A stretch of DNA of 9,611 bases. Source: CAYJAY01 sp964370715 (GTDB lineage: Bacteria; Bacillota; Clostridia; Oscillospirales; Ruminococcaceae). Below are positions 1-5,494 of the stretch, one piece after another. The position numbers were made by a program, and so were the translations under genes. The DNA is taken from the NCBI GenBank assembly GCA_964370715.1, contig CAYJKJ010000034.1:1-9611 (forward strand), written 5' to 3'. Position 1 is the first letter of the stretch. Each line of letters begins with the position of its first letter. The notes under the pieces were generated by a model. The model ran no database searches, was not told the DNA's origin, and saw only the letters and a program-made list of their open reading frames with translations.

Positions 1-862
1 TCTCTTGCAATCAAGATGGTGAGTTCTTTTTGTTTAAGCTGAATATCCTGCTGTACTACATTTTGAGAGTATCCCATAACCGCCTGTGTGAATACGTCCT
101 CGTGCTGTGTTGCAAACTTTGTGAGTCTTCGGATTTCGGATACAGCAATTTTAATTGATGTTCACCACATTGTTCCAAAAAGTCCACTCGTATATAGTGC
201 GTTGTTTCACAAGTGCCTCGGTTGCCCTTGTAGTTAGAGCAGTTGAAATACTTGATATCGTGATTTCCTTGGTTAAAGTGGTAGTGTAAGTTGTGTCCGC
301 AATCGGCACAAACAAGAAGCCCCGAGAACATATTGCGTTCGCCTTTTGACAATTGTTTTTTTCGAGTGCTCCCACGTTTTATTTGCACTTTTTCAAAAAC
401 AGAACGCTTGACAATCGCATCGTGGACATCTTTGAATACCGCCATGTTTTCGATGTCGTTTTCGTGACGTTTTTTATTTTTGTATGATTTAGTGAATGTT
501 TTGAAGTTGATAACGTCACCACAATACTCTTGCTGTACAAGTATCTTTGTCACAGATGAGCTGTTCCAAAAATATGGAGCGGTAGTAGGCGGTGATCTTC
601 TTGGGCGATGAATACCTTTACTCTCCCAGTAAAAATAAGGGGTTAAAATTTGCTCGGCAGACAAAGCTCCCGCAATTTGTTCTACACCTATTCCGTTAAG
701 TGTCATATCAAATATTTTTTTGACAACACTTGCGGCTTCATCATCAACTATCCACCTTTTTGGGTTAGTGGGGTCTTTTATATAGCCGTATGGAGGCTGT
801 CCGAGCGGCTCTCCTGCCGCACCTTTTATCTTGTTGCTGATACAAAGAATGAACGATGACAA
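1..862 (-). pseudogene. large serine recombinase, 5'-truncated and frameshifted
   Basis: This is the C-terminal part of a large serine recombinase, the family that integrates and excises ICEs, Tn4451-like transposons and phages. Reading from 862 down, homology begins near ISNKIK and the family hallmark PPYGYIKDP (residues 23-31), continues through the Recombinase domain, and reaches the zinc ribbon, CADC (185-188) and FNC...GTC (207-218), then HYIRVDFLEQ. The catalytic resolvase domain, which should precede it with its serine nucleophile, is absent, so the gene is dead. Just after LEQ (about 170) the frame breaks. The next part of the family sequence, EIRRLTKFATQHEDVF and a Gln/Lys-rich coiled coil, is found in another minus frame from about 152 to the window edge, and that frame has a stop at the break. 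At least one, probably two, indels are needed. The nominal TTG start at 862 is only the edge of the open frame, not a real start. The 3' end lies outside the window. Confidence 0.88.
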
Positions 863-1001
863 TGCACACTATAGTATAGCTTTTCCCGATATGAAAGTGT
901 ATAGAGGGTTATGGTCAAGATTACCAGCTATAGCAAAAGAACGCACACAAATTAGTATGTTACTAGTAACTGAAAATGGTACTGTATCTGAAATAAATTA
1001 A
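849..1001 (+). pseudogene. C-terminal fragment of an unidentified protein
   Basis: An open stretch of 50 codons ends at the TAA at 999-1001. It starts at an ATG with no ribosome site in front of it. The peptide (AFPDMKVYRGLWSRLPAIAK and on to VTENGTVSEIN) has ordinary protein composition, so I read it as the tail of a longer gene cut off at the same junction, about 841-862, where the minus-strand serine recombinase loses its N-terminus. I do not recognise the family. It could also be a chance open frame, since it is short. Confidence 0.35.
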
Positions 1002-1052
1002 TGCCTTACATAGCAAAATACGAACTAATAACACTACCCGTTTAAACCCCTG

Positions 1053-1070
1053 TTTGCAAACAATTTGCAA
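1053..1070. repeat. left arm-type repeat (TTTGCAAACAA plus TTTGCAA)
   Basis: TTTGCAAACAA at 1053-1063 is followed at once by TTTGCAA at 1064-1070, an 11-base period. The same 11-mer occurs twice on the other side of the tRNA fragment. Tyrosine integrases bind short direct repeats in the arms of attP, and this repeat lies about 140 bases from the tRNA core. The repeat is seen; its role as an integrase arm site is inferred. The rest of 1002-1200 holds no gene that I can support. Confidence 0.5.
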
Positions 1071-1204
1071 GCGAGGACAGAGAAAAATAGTGAAAAACAC
1101 TCATTTTCAGAAAACACAGCTAACTGCTTAAACCCTAAGAATACCAAGCGTTTATGAGCAGTTTTAGAGAGTGTTAGAGAAAGCAAAACACGCTACCGAA
1201 CAAA

Positions 1205-1248
1205 CTCCTAAGGGTTAGTTGTGAGTTCGATTCTCGCAGAGGGTGCCA
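1205..1248 (+). tRNA. 3' half of a tRNA gene, probably Arg (CCT); attachment-site core
   Basis: The stretch fits a tRNA from the anticodon loop to the CCA end. It has loop CTCCTAA (1205-1211, anticodon CCT if read this way), the 3' anticodon strand GGGTT, a 4-base variable region, and a T arm with stem GTGAG/CTCGC (1221-1225 and 1233-1237) around TTCGATT. A seven-base acceptor strand (1238-1244), discriminator G and encoded CCA (1246-1248) follow. Upstream, 1165-1204 has no D-arm consensus and no pairing partner for the anticodon or acceptor strands, so the 5' half is missing and no functional tRNA can be made. Half tRNAs starting near the anticodon loop are the usual identity block left by tyrosine-integrase elements, and an integrase remnant lies 99 bases downstream, facing it. 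The amino-acid identity is tentative. Confidence 0.68.
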
Positions 1249-1256
1249 GAAAACCT

Positions 1257-1295
1257 AAGTGTTTAAGCCGTTTTTTCGACTTAAACACTTTTTTC
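1257..1295 (+). terminator. Rho-independent terminator behind the tRNA fragment
   Basis: An 11-base stem AAGTGTTTAAG (1257-1267) pairs with CTTAAACACTT (1280-1290) around a 12-base loop, and TTTTCTTTT follows. It begins nine bases after the CCA, the normal place for a tRNA terminator, and was probably carried with the tRNA 3' end. Being symmetric and flanked by A-rich sequence, it might also act weakly on the minus strand. Confidence 0.75.
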
Positions 1296-1296
1296 T

Positions 1297-1327
1297 TTTG
1301 CAAACAAACAGCGATTTTTGCAAACAA
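1297..1327. repeat. right arm-type repeats (two TTTGCAAACAA)
   Basis: Two copies of TTTGCAAACAA start at 1297 and 1317, 20 bases apart and in the same orientation as the copy at 1053. They lie between the tRNA fragment and the 3' end of the integrase remnant, where P'-arm sites of tyrosine-integrase elements are expected. The repeats are observed; the function is inferred. Confidence 0.5.
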
Positions 1328-1346
1328 AAGTTGATTGTTACTTGTT

Positions 1347-1610
1347 CTAATTGTTTTTTGCCGATAACGTTTTAATCAATATTTCGGCAAGCTCGGGTGA
1401 CTGACCTAAAAGCTCTAATAGTTGTTTGCTCTTATCTTGCGTGGTCGGTTCGGGTTCATTTGGTTCTTTCAACTCATCTTGCTCCTGCTTTAACGTTAGT
1501 AACATCTTGGCAACGGTAGTCGGTATATAAACACGTCTAATCGAGATATGTGTCTTTGGAGATTTCAGCAAAAACCCCAAGAAATCTTGATATATTAATT
1601 GAAATTTACA
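1347..1610 (-). pseudogene. tyrosine integrase remnant with internal deletion
   Basis: The frame is open from 1610 down to the stop at 1347-1349. The segment SPKTHISIRRVYIPTTVAKM followed by LKQEQDELKE matches the region just before the catalytic boxes of phage/ICE tyrosine integrases (PKTxxSxRxxxLP). What should come next, about 100 residues with HxLRH and the RxxxY tyrosine, is missing. The frame instead passes directly into an acidic, proline-containing tail ending ILIKTLSAKNN, which could be the natural C-terminus joined by deletion. The N-terminal arm-binding and core-binding domains are also gone. Homology begins near KSPKT, and the possible TTG at 1580 has no convincing ribosome site. 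The 3' end points at the tRNA fragment, the standard int/att layout, so this was probably the integrase using that site. Confidence 0.6.
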
Positions 1611-1627
1611 TTAATTTATATTATAAT
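1599..1627 (+). promoter_or_regulatory. sigma-A-type promoter of the ubiquitin-like-domain gene
   Basis: TTGAAA (1599-1604) and a perfect TATAAT (1622-1627) are separated by 17 bases. Transcription would start near 1634 and leave a leader of about 155 bases before the ATG at 1791. Confidence 0.6.
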
Positions 1628-1708
1628 GACTGTGATATAGACTTTGCACTGTTCAAAAAAATCGACAACAGATTTTAGCAATCTATGATGTTGCGATATG
1701 CTATTGCT

Positions 1709-1734
1709 TTGCTTAATGTAAATATATTAAGCAA
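1709..1734 (+). promoter_or_regulatory. perfect 9-bp inverted repeat in the leader
   Basis: TTGCTTAAT (1709-1717) pairs with ATTAAGCAA (1726-1734) around an 8-base loop. A weaker pairing, AGCAAT (1677-1682) with ATTGCT (1703-1708), lies just upstream. No U-run follows, so it is not an intrinsic terminator. It may be a protein operator or an mRNA structure. Apart from these hairpins I see nothing else between the promoter and the ribosome site. Confidence 0.35.
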
Positions 1735-1790
1735 CACTAAACTTTCTTGGTTATAGATTGCAAAACAACTCGAGAGGACTTGAAATAAAG

Positions 1791-3722
1791 ATGAAATTTA
1801 AAAGTAAACTACTGCTTATGGTGTTGGCCTTTACAATAGCATTAATTACGGTGCCGGTTTTAAATGCCAACGCTTATAGTATGTATACTATATATGTCAA
1901 TCTTCCAAGCGGAGAACAAATCAGCCTCGATGTTGAAGATTTCACCTTGATTTTGAACCTAAAGCACGAGATATACGAACAGACAGATATTTATAATGAT
2001 CAACAAATATTGACTTTTGATGGAATCATACTTGAAGACGGAAGTGAAGACGTAAGTTATATATTAGATTACGGCATAGAGCACGGCTCTGTTTTGACCC
2101 TTGAAGAACGTTCGAAAATTAGCGTTGATGCTATGACATTGGGCATGAACGGAATACAAAATGTGAAAAAGAATGATGTCGAGTATAGTCATAAAATTGT
2201 GTTTGGTACATATGGCGGTTCACCTGTCGAGTGGGTGCGCCTCAGCAGCGAAGGCTTAATGTTCGCAACTACGAGTATGGGGCAAACTTTTTATTCTCAT
2301 ACCGACTCCACCCACTACCCAGAAAGCATTCTAAAAACAGCAATGACAAACCTATATAACAATGGTCTTCTTTTGTCCGACAAGCAAAAACAAGCTGTAT
2401 TAAATACGACGCTTGCAAAAGAAAGTATGTTTAAAGATATAACAACAGATCTAAAAAACCAGAAATTTTTTCCGTTGTCGAAAGATGAATTTATAACCTA
2501 CGTAGGCAATAGAACAAAACTGGCAAAAGAAAGTTTAGCTGAAATGTGGTGTTTGCGTTCTAAATATGATATAAATATTGGTTTATCAGTAATGTCAGAA
2601 AACGGGGAGCTTAATAACTTTCCTGATGGTTATGATTGGGAGTTTGGAATTCGTCCCGCTTTTAACCTTGATTTGTCGTTAGTTCTCTTTACATCTGCCG
2701 CAGAGAACGGCAAATCCAGCTTTGATAGCATCGCAACCAACCCAAGCCTTGGAGTAATTTCGAGCACAACAAATACAAATTGGAAAATGACACTTCTAGA
2801 CAGTTCGAAAAACAGCTTTGCAGTGACAAACCAGCCGATAGTAAACGATAACGTTGTAAGTTTCAACTACACAGGTGCAACCACAGGCTCAAACGAATAT
2901 ATCTCTGTTATGATAACAGAAGGAACATCGCCAACCGAAACGATCACTCACTATGCCAAGGTGGCAAAGCCGACCGCTTCAAGCGGCACGGCAAGTTTTA
3001 CGTTGCCCGACACATTTAATGTCGGCGACACAGTCAATCTTAAAATCTTTAATGAGCAAGATAACGGCAACAATAAAACCGATTTGTCGAGTGATTTAAT
3101 AAGCAAAACAATAACCGTTCCTCGGAACATTCAAACCGACATCACAGGGTTTTCCATCAACGAAATAAATGGAACTATCGATTTGAATAGTTACACGATA
3201 GAACTGACAATGCCGTATGGCACTGATATTACAAACCTTGTCCCAACAATAACGCTAGCAGACGGCGCAACGATAGCCCCTTTAAGCGGCGCGGCGAAAA
3301 ATTTCACAAACCCCGTCATCTACACCGTCACGGCAAAGGACGGAGTAACCACAAAGGACTGGACGGTGACTGTGAAAACAAAAGCAAACACGTCGACAGC
3401 AACGCCAACACTAGCGCCAACGCCAACTCCCCAGCAACAGCAATCGGCGAAAGATGTTGTGTATCCCACTTCGAGAGGTTCTGTCGGGTCATCAAACACG
3501 GGTTATTCGTTCCATTCAAGTGGGCTATATAGCGATTTTTCCGGAATTTGGATACATGGCTTTGCAATACCGTCTTCATATTACACGGCGGTAAGGAATG
3601 CCGACGGAACAGTTTCGATAACGCTTGCCGACTGGTATGTAAGAACGTTGAACTTTGATGAAGAATATCTTTTGCATTTTGTGTTTAATGGTGGATATGG
3701 GGTTATAAAGTTTTATAGGTAG
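1791..3722 (+). CDS. secreted multidomain protein with ubiquitin-like and DUF6273-like domains
   Basis: A 643-residue exported protein. I chose the ATG at 1791 because it opens a clean signal peptide (MKFKSK, hydrophobic core, cleavage after ANA at residue 28). GAGAGG lies at 1772-1777, a rather long 13 bases upstream. Residues about 31-107 resemble ubiquitin: DQQILTFDG and LEDG match ubiquitin's DQQRLIFAG and LEDG, with a closing LDYGIEHGSVLTL, but there is no C-terminal Gly-Gly. Residues about 132-300 look like DUF6273, with WCLRS (253-257) and IRPAFNLD (287-294). An Ig-like stretch (about 340-445) and a DUF5018-like beta domain with PYGTDITNLVPTI and YTVTAKDG (about 447-529) follow. A Thr/Pro/Gln linker then leads to a C-terminal module (about 571-643) shared with the protein at 5495-7171. 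There is no LPXTG or C-terminal membrane segment. The role is unknown; adhesion or surface display is inferred. It is not in an operon. Confidence 0.9.
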   Translation: MKFKSKLLLMVLAFTIALITVPVLNANAYSMYTIYVNLPSGEQISLDVEDFTLILNLKHEIYEQTDIYNDQQILTFDGIILEDGSEDVSYILDYGIEHGSVLTLEERSKISVDAMTLGMNGIQNVKKNDVEYSHKIVFGTYGGSPVEWVRLSSEGLMFATTSMGQTFYSHTDSTHYPESILKTAMTNLYNNGLLLSDKQKQAVLNTTLAKESMFKDITTDLKNQKFFPLSKDEFITYVGNRTKLAKESLAEMWCLRSKYDINIGLSVMSENGELNNFPDGYDWEFGIRPAFNLDLSLVLFTSAAENGKSSFDSIATNPSLGVISSTTNTNWKMTLLDSSKNSFAVTNQPIVNDNVVSFNYTGATTGSNEYISVMITEGTSPTETITHYAKVAKPTASSGTASFTLPDTFNVGDTVNLKIFNEQDNGNNKTDLSSDLISKTITVPRNIQTDITGFSINEINGTIDLNSYTIELTMPYGTDITNLVPTITLADGATIAPLSGAAKNFTNPVIYTVTAKDGVTTKDWTVTVKTKANTSTATPTLAPTPTPQQQQSAKDVVYPTSRGSVGSSNTGYSFHSSGLYSDFSGIWIHGFAIPSSYYTAVRNADGTVSITLADWYVRTLNFDEEYLLHFVFNGGYGVIKFYR

Positions 3723-3726
3723 TTTG
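3532..3726 (+). repeat. copy 1 of duplicated C-terminal module
   Basis: The block from 3532 to the stop aligns without gaps to 6981-7171, with about 20 mismatches in 191 bases counted by eye, and TTTGT continues just past both stops. Similarity falls off sharply upstream, in the linkers. Many changes are synonymous, so the protein module is kept by selection. It looks like a duplicated or recombined exon-like cassette. Confidence 0.9.
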
Positions 3727-3760
3727 TGTGACTACCATTTGTTCCTATAAACACAAACTA
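3713..3760 (+). terminator. alternative hairpins at the 3' end of the first surface-protein gene
   Basis: Starting at the stop codon, TAGTTTGTGT (3720-3729) pairs perfectly with ACACAAACTA (3751-3760). A second stem, TTATAGG (3713-3719) with CCTATAA (3744-3750), enclosing GTAG/CTAC, competes with it. No T-run follows the first stem, so it is a weak or non-canonical terminator candidate or an mRNA 3'-end structure. The second surface-protein gene lacks it although the preceding bases are homologous. Confidence 0.35.
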
Positions 3761-3822
3761 AAACTATTTAAAAAACCTTCGTTATCCTTATAATACACCA
3801 CTTCGAAGATAGTTTCTATCAT
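3745..3822 (-). pseudogene. 5' remnant of a RelE/HigB-like toxin gene
   Basis: Starting at the ATG at 3822, the frame reads MIETIFEVVYYKDNEGF, the typical opening of phage-derived Gp49/HigB-type RelE-family toxins (start, ETxFEVxxYKDxxG), and then stops after 25 codons at 3745. The rest of the roughly 110-residue toxin, with its catalytic C-terminus, is absent. No ribosome site is evident and no antitoxin follows. A diverged second copy lies at 5088-5133. The family call rests on a short N-terminal match. Confidence 0.45.
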
Positions 3823-3957
3823 AATGAGTATACTATTACAACAAGTTAAAATCTATAACATACCTTGTTTCAAAGTCGAAAAATACAGCGTAAGTAAGCT
3901 TTATTTGTAGGACAACAGTGCTAATATCATTATCACTACCTCCATTATATAAGGAAT
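3823..3957. other. gap with no supported gene
   Basis: Downstream of the lipoprotein gene on the minus strand there is a good GGAGG eight bases before an ATG near 3927, but its frame closes after nine codons. Another minus frame stays open from inside the lipoprotein's end through about 3845 (including ISTVVLQIKLTYAVFFDFET) with no start of its own. It may be a fragment of a lost gene or simply noise. No clear terminator for the lipoprotein gene is visible. Confidence 0.3.
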
Positions 3958-4767
3958 CTACTCTAAATCTTGTTTTTCGATAACAAATAGATGTGCCTCG
4001 CTATCATCTGCGAAGGTGGTTGGTGTGTTCCACACATCTTCGGTTAAAACTATATTTTCAACTCCTAAAGCCTCTAGAGCATCTAATGAATAGGTATATC
4101 CGATACAGTCTTCAGCTTTAGTGTCAAACCTTTCTTCCTGCCCAATAATTGTTATTTCTTGGCTTACACCAATTTTTTTATAAAACTCATCTTCTCTTTC
4201 TTTAGAAGCTTTCAGATATTCATCTAATATAGCTTTTTGTTCTGCCGGTATTCCCTCGTATGCTTCTTCATCTTGAGTTGCTCCTCCGTGAAATCCTAAC
4301 AGAGAGTCCGGATTAAGATATAGGGTCTTGGCGGCAAGTGCGACATAGTTAGCGGCAGAAGAAAATGCTGTGTTTCTGATTTCTACATCTAGTTCTTTTT
4401 CGTGGATGAAATCACCAAAGTCCATGCCGTTATTTATTTCACCACCCAAAGAGTTAAGTATAATTCGGCTTATATTTTCGGTATAAAGCTCTTTTGCTTT
4501 TTGGATAGAATCCTCATGAATATCGCCGTTATAATAGATGTAATCCCCCTCAACATAAACCTCTGCTGCAATTAGTGGGTCTATCATTTCGCCTTGGTTT
4601 TCAGAGTTGTCTAACTGCTCATCAGATTGCTTGCTATTAGGTGAGTTTTGATTTTCTGGGGTTGGCGACTGGGAGGTCGAGCTTTGGTCGATATTATTGC
4701 TGCAAGCCGCTAATGTAGCAGTTGCTAATAAAGCAACTATCAAAGTTTTGATGTTTTTGTTTTTCAT
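3958..4767 (-). CDS. lipoprotein with a ClpP/COG3904-like serine protease domain
   Basis: A 269-residue predicted lipoprotein. The ATG at 4767 has GGAG (4775-4778) seven bases upstream. Its signal peptide ends in lipobox LAAC, with Cys22 as the lipid-anchored residue. A Ser/Asn/Gln-rich tether (about 23-62) follows, then a ClpP/crotonase-type fold. YNGDI (79-83) is the first core strand. ILNSLGGEINNG (103-114) is the oxyanion-loop counterpart of ClpP's SPGG, with Pro replaced by Leu. FSSAANYVALAAKT (135-148) matches the COG3904 SAC-type helix and places the nucleophile at Ser137. LGFHGG (157-162) supplies His160. The third catalytic residue cannot be fixed by eye. It would act outside the membrane, as a peptidase or stress-related processing enzyme; the substrate is unknown. 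It is transcribed against both surface-protein genes, alone, from a promoter at 4825-4853. Confidence 0.82.
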   Translation of the reverse strand: MKNKNIKTLIVALLATATLAACSNNIDQSSTSQSPTPENQNSPNSKQSDEQLDNSENQGEMIDPLIAAEVYVEGDYIYYNGDIHEDSIQKAKELYTENISRIILNSLGGEINNGMDFGDFIHEKELDVEIRNTAFSSAANYVALAAKTLYLNPDSLLGFHGGATQDEEAYEGIPAEQKAILDEYLKASKEREDEFYKKIGVSQEITIIGQEERFDTKAEDCIGYTYSLDALEALGVENIVLTEDVWNTPTTFADDSEAHLFVIEKQDLE

Positions 4768-4824
4768 AATAATTCTCCATTTCGACGTTTTTTCTCGGAA
4801 TAGTATATATTTCTTGTTATGTTC

Positions 4825-4853
4825 ATTTTACTTAGATAACGATTTATTTTCAA
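4825..4853 (-). promoter_or_regulatory. putative promoter of the lipoprotein gene
   Basis: On the minus strand TTGAAA (4848-4853) and TAAAAT (4825-4830) stand 17 bases apart, giving a start near 4818 and a leader of about 50 bases. It lies inside the last codons of the broken membrane-protein gene. TATACT nearer the gene is an alternative -10 without a good -35. Confidence 0.4.
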
Positions 4854-5090
4854 CTACCAAACATAGACTGAACACTACTTCTACTGATATCATAAAAATT
4901 GCTAAAACATACGCCTCAAAATTCAATCCGACTATTAAAGCTAATATTGGAATGACACAGAAAGTATAAAATATGTTTTTGATTTAAATAACCAACCATA
5001 AGGCATTAGATGTGCTCCAAAAATCATTGCAATAATCATTAGCATATTGTTCGGCATAGAATTGTAAATCCACATTATTATTTCAAAGAA
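4828..5090 (-). pseudogene. membrane protein remnant, frameshifted
   Basis: Two minus-strand frames together encode consecutive hydrophobic segments. The first, from about 5090 to its stop at 4941, reads FFEIIMWIYNSMPNNMLMII, then GAHLMPYGWLFKSKTYFIL. The second, in another frame from about 4950 to the TAA at 4828, reads PILALIVGLNFEAYVLAIFM and ends VENKSLSK. Joining them across one frameshift near 4947 gives the C-terminal half of a polytopic membrane protein with a natural-looking basic end. The GAHxxPYGWLxKSK motif recalls a small family of Firmicute membrane proteins of unknown function (possibly DUF7010; I cannot confirm). The 5' half is missing: upstream of about 5090 the sequence instead matches a toxin-gene start. 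Confidence 0.55.
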
Positions 5091-5133
5091 CTCCGCTGTC
5101 CTCAGTATACACCATTCAACAGATAGTTTCCAT
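5088..5133 (-). pseudogene. second, more decayed RelE/HigB-like 5' fragment
   Basis: Read from the ATG at 5133, this 45-base stretch aligns to the fragment starting at 3822: GAAACTATCT and TGGTGTAT are identical, and most other changes are transitions. It would encode METIC-stop-MVYTEDSGV, against MIETIFEVVYYKDNEG. A stop codon interrupts it, and it runs into the membrane-protein remnant. It is recognised by similarity to the first copy, not on its own. Confidence 0.4.
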
Positions 5134-5175
5134 TACTATTTCTCTTTACTTTACCATTTAGCGGTCAAAATGCCC

Positions 5176-5343
5176 TCAAGCGTTATCGCTGTTATATACA
5201 GCCTCGTCGATTGTTTCCCCGCAAACAACAAGCGCTATCGAACGTTTTAACATATCCATCGCCATGTCAATGCCGTTTTTGTGTTCCTGTTTGTATTTTT
5301 TTGTAAAGTTGTGGCCTATTATTGACAAGTATACGCTTTGTTG
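5176..5343 (-). pseudogene. possible C-terminal fragment of an unidentified protein
   Basis: A minus-strand frame is open from 5343 to the TGA at 5176-5178. It includes GHNFTKKYKQEHKNGIDMAM, then DMLKR and a hydrophobic run. The charged stretch before a methionine-rich helix slightly recalls the C-terminal tail of Rpn/PD-(D/E)XK transposase-like proteins, but the match is weak. There is no ribosome site or good start. I include it only as a likely relic. Otherwise 5134-5360 has no gene I can support. Confidence 0.25.
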
Positions 5344-5366
5344 CTAATAATAGTTATTATAAAATA

Positions 5367-5395
5367 TTGCACACTGCATTTCTTTACACTATAAT
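5367..5395 (+). promoter_or_regulatory. sigma-A-type promoter of the beta-helix protein gene
   Basis: TTGCAC (5367-5372) and TATAAT (5390-5395) are separated by exactly 17 bases. Transcription would start near 5402, leaving a leader of about 93 bases. GTATAA (5415-5420) and AAACC (5422-5426) can pair with GGTTT (5445-5449) and TTATAC (5452-5457), a possible leader hairpin. Confidence 0.65.
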
Positions 5396-5494
5396 GTAGA
5401 TAACTAAGAGATAGGTATAAAAAACCAACAATCAGGGTTAAACAGGTTTAATTATACTTTTAAAAATTATTTGTAAACAGCCGGAGGAATGTCT

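Noticed and set aside
151..859. Short open frames overlapping the serine recombinase on both strands
   Set aside because: One is an out-of-frame reading of the zinc-ribbon region and the other is antisense. Neither has a ribosome site.
1758..1790. An upstream TTG start for the first surface-protein gene
   Set aside because: It would add eleven polar residues before the signal peptide and has no ribosome site. The ATG at 1791 gives a standard leader peptide.
2630..3579. Two minus-strand open frames of about 80 codons inside the first surface-protein gene
   Set aside because: Both are shadows of the plus-strand gene, without start signals or recognisable domains.
3440..3722. A sortase (LPXTG) or transmembrane anchor at the end of the surface proteins
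   Set aside because: I looked for LPXTG-like motifs, hydrophobic tails and basic ends. Both proteins end in a beta-rich module finishing KFYR.
4697..4969. A 90-codon plus-strand open frame
   Set aside because: It starts antisense to the lipoprotein signal peptide and runs through its promoter. The minus strand of the same DNA encodes the membrane-protein relic.
5489..5494. The ATG at 5489 as start of the beta-helix protein
   Set aside because: It is one base from GGAGG, too close for initiation. The ATG at 5495 has the right spacing.
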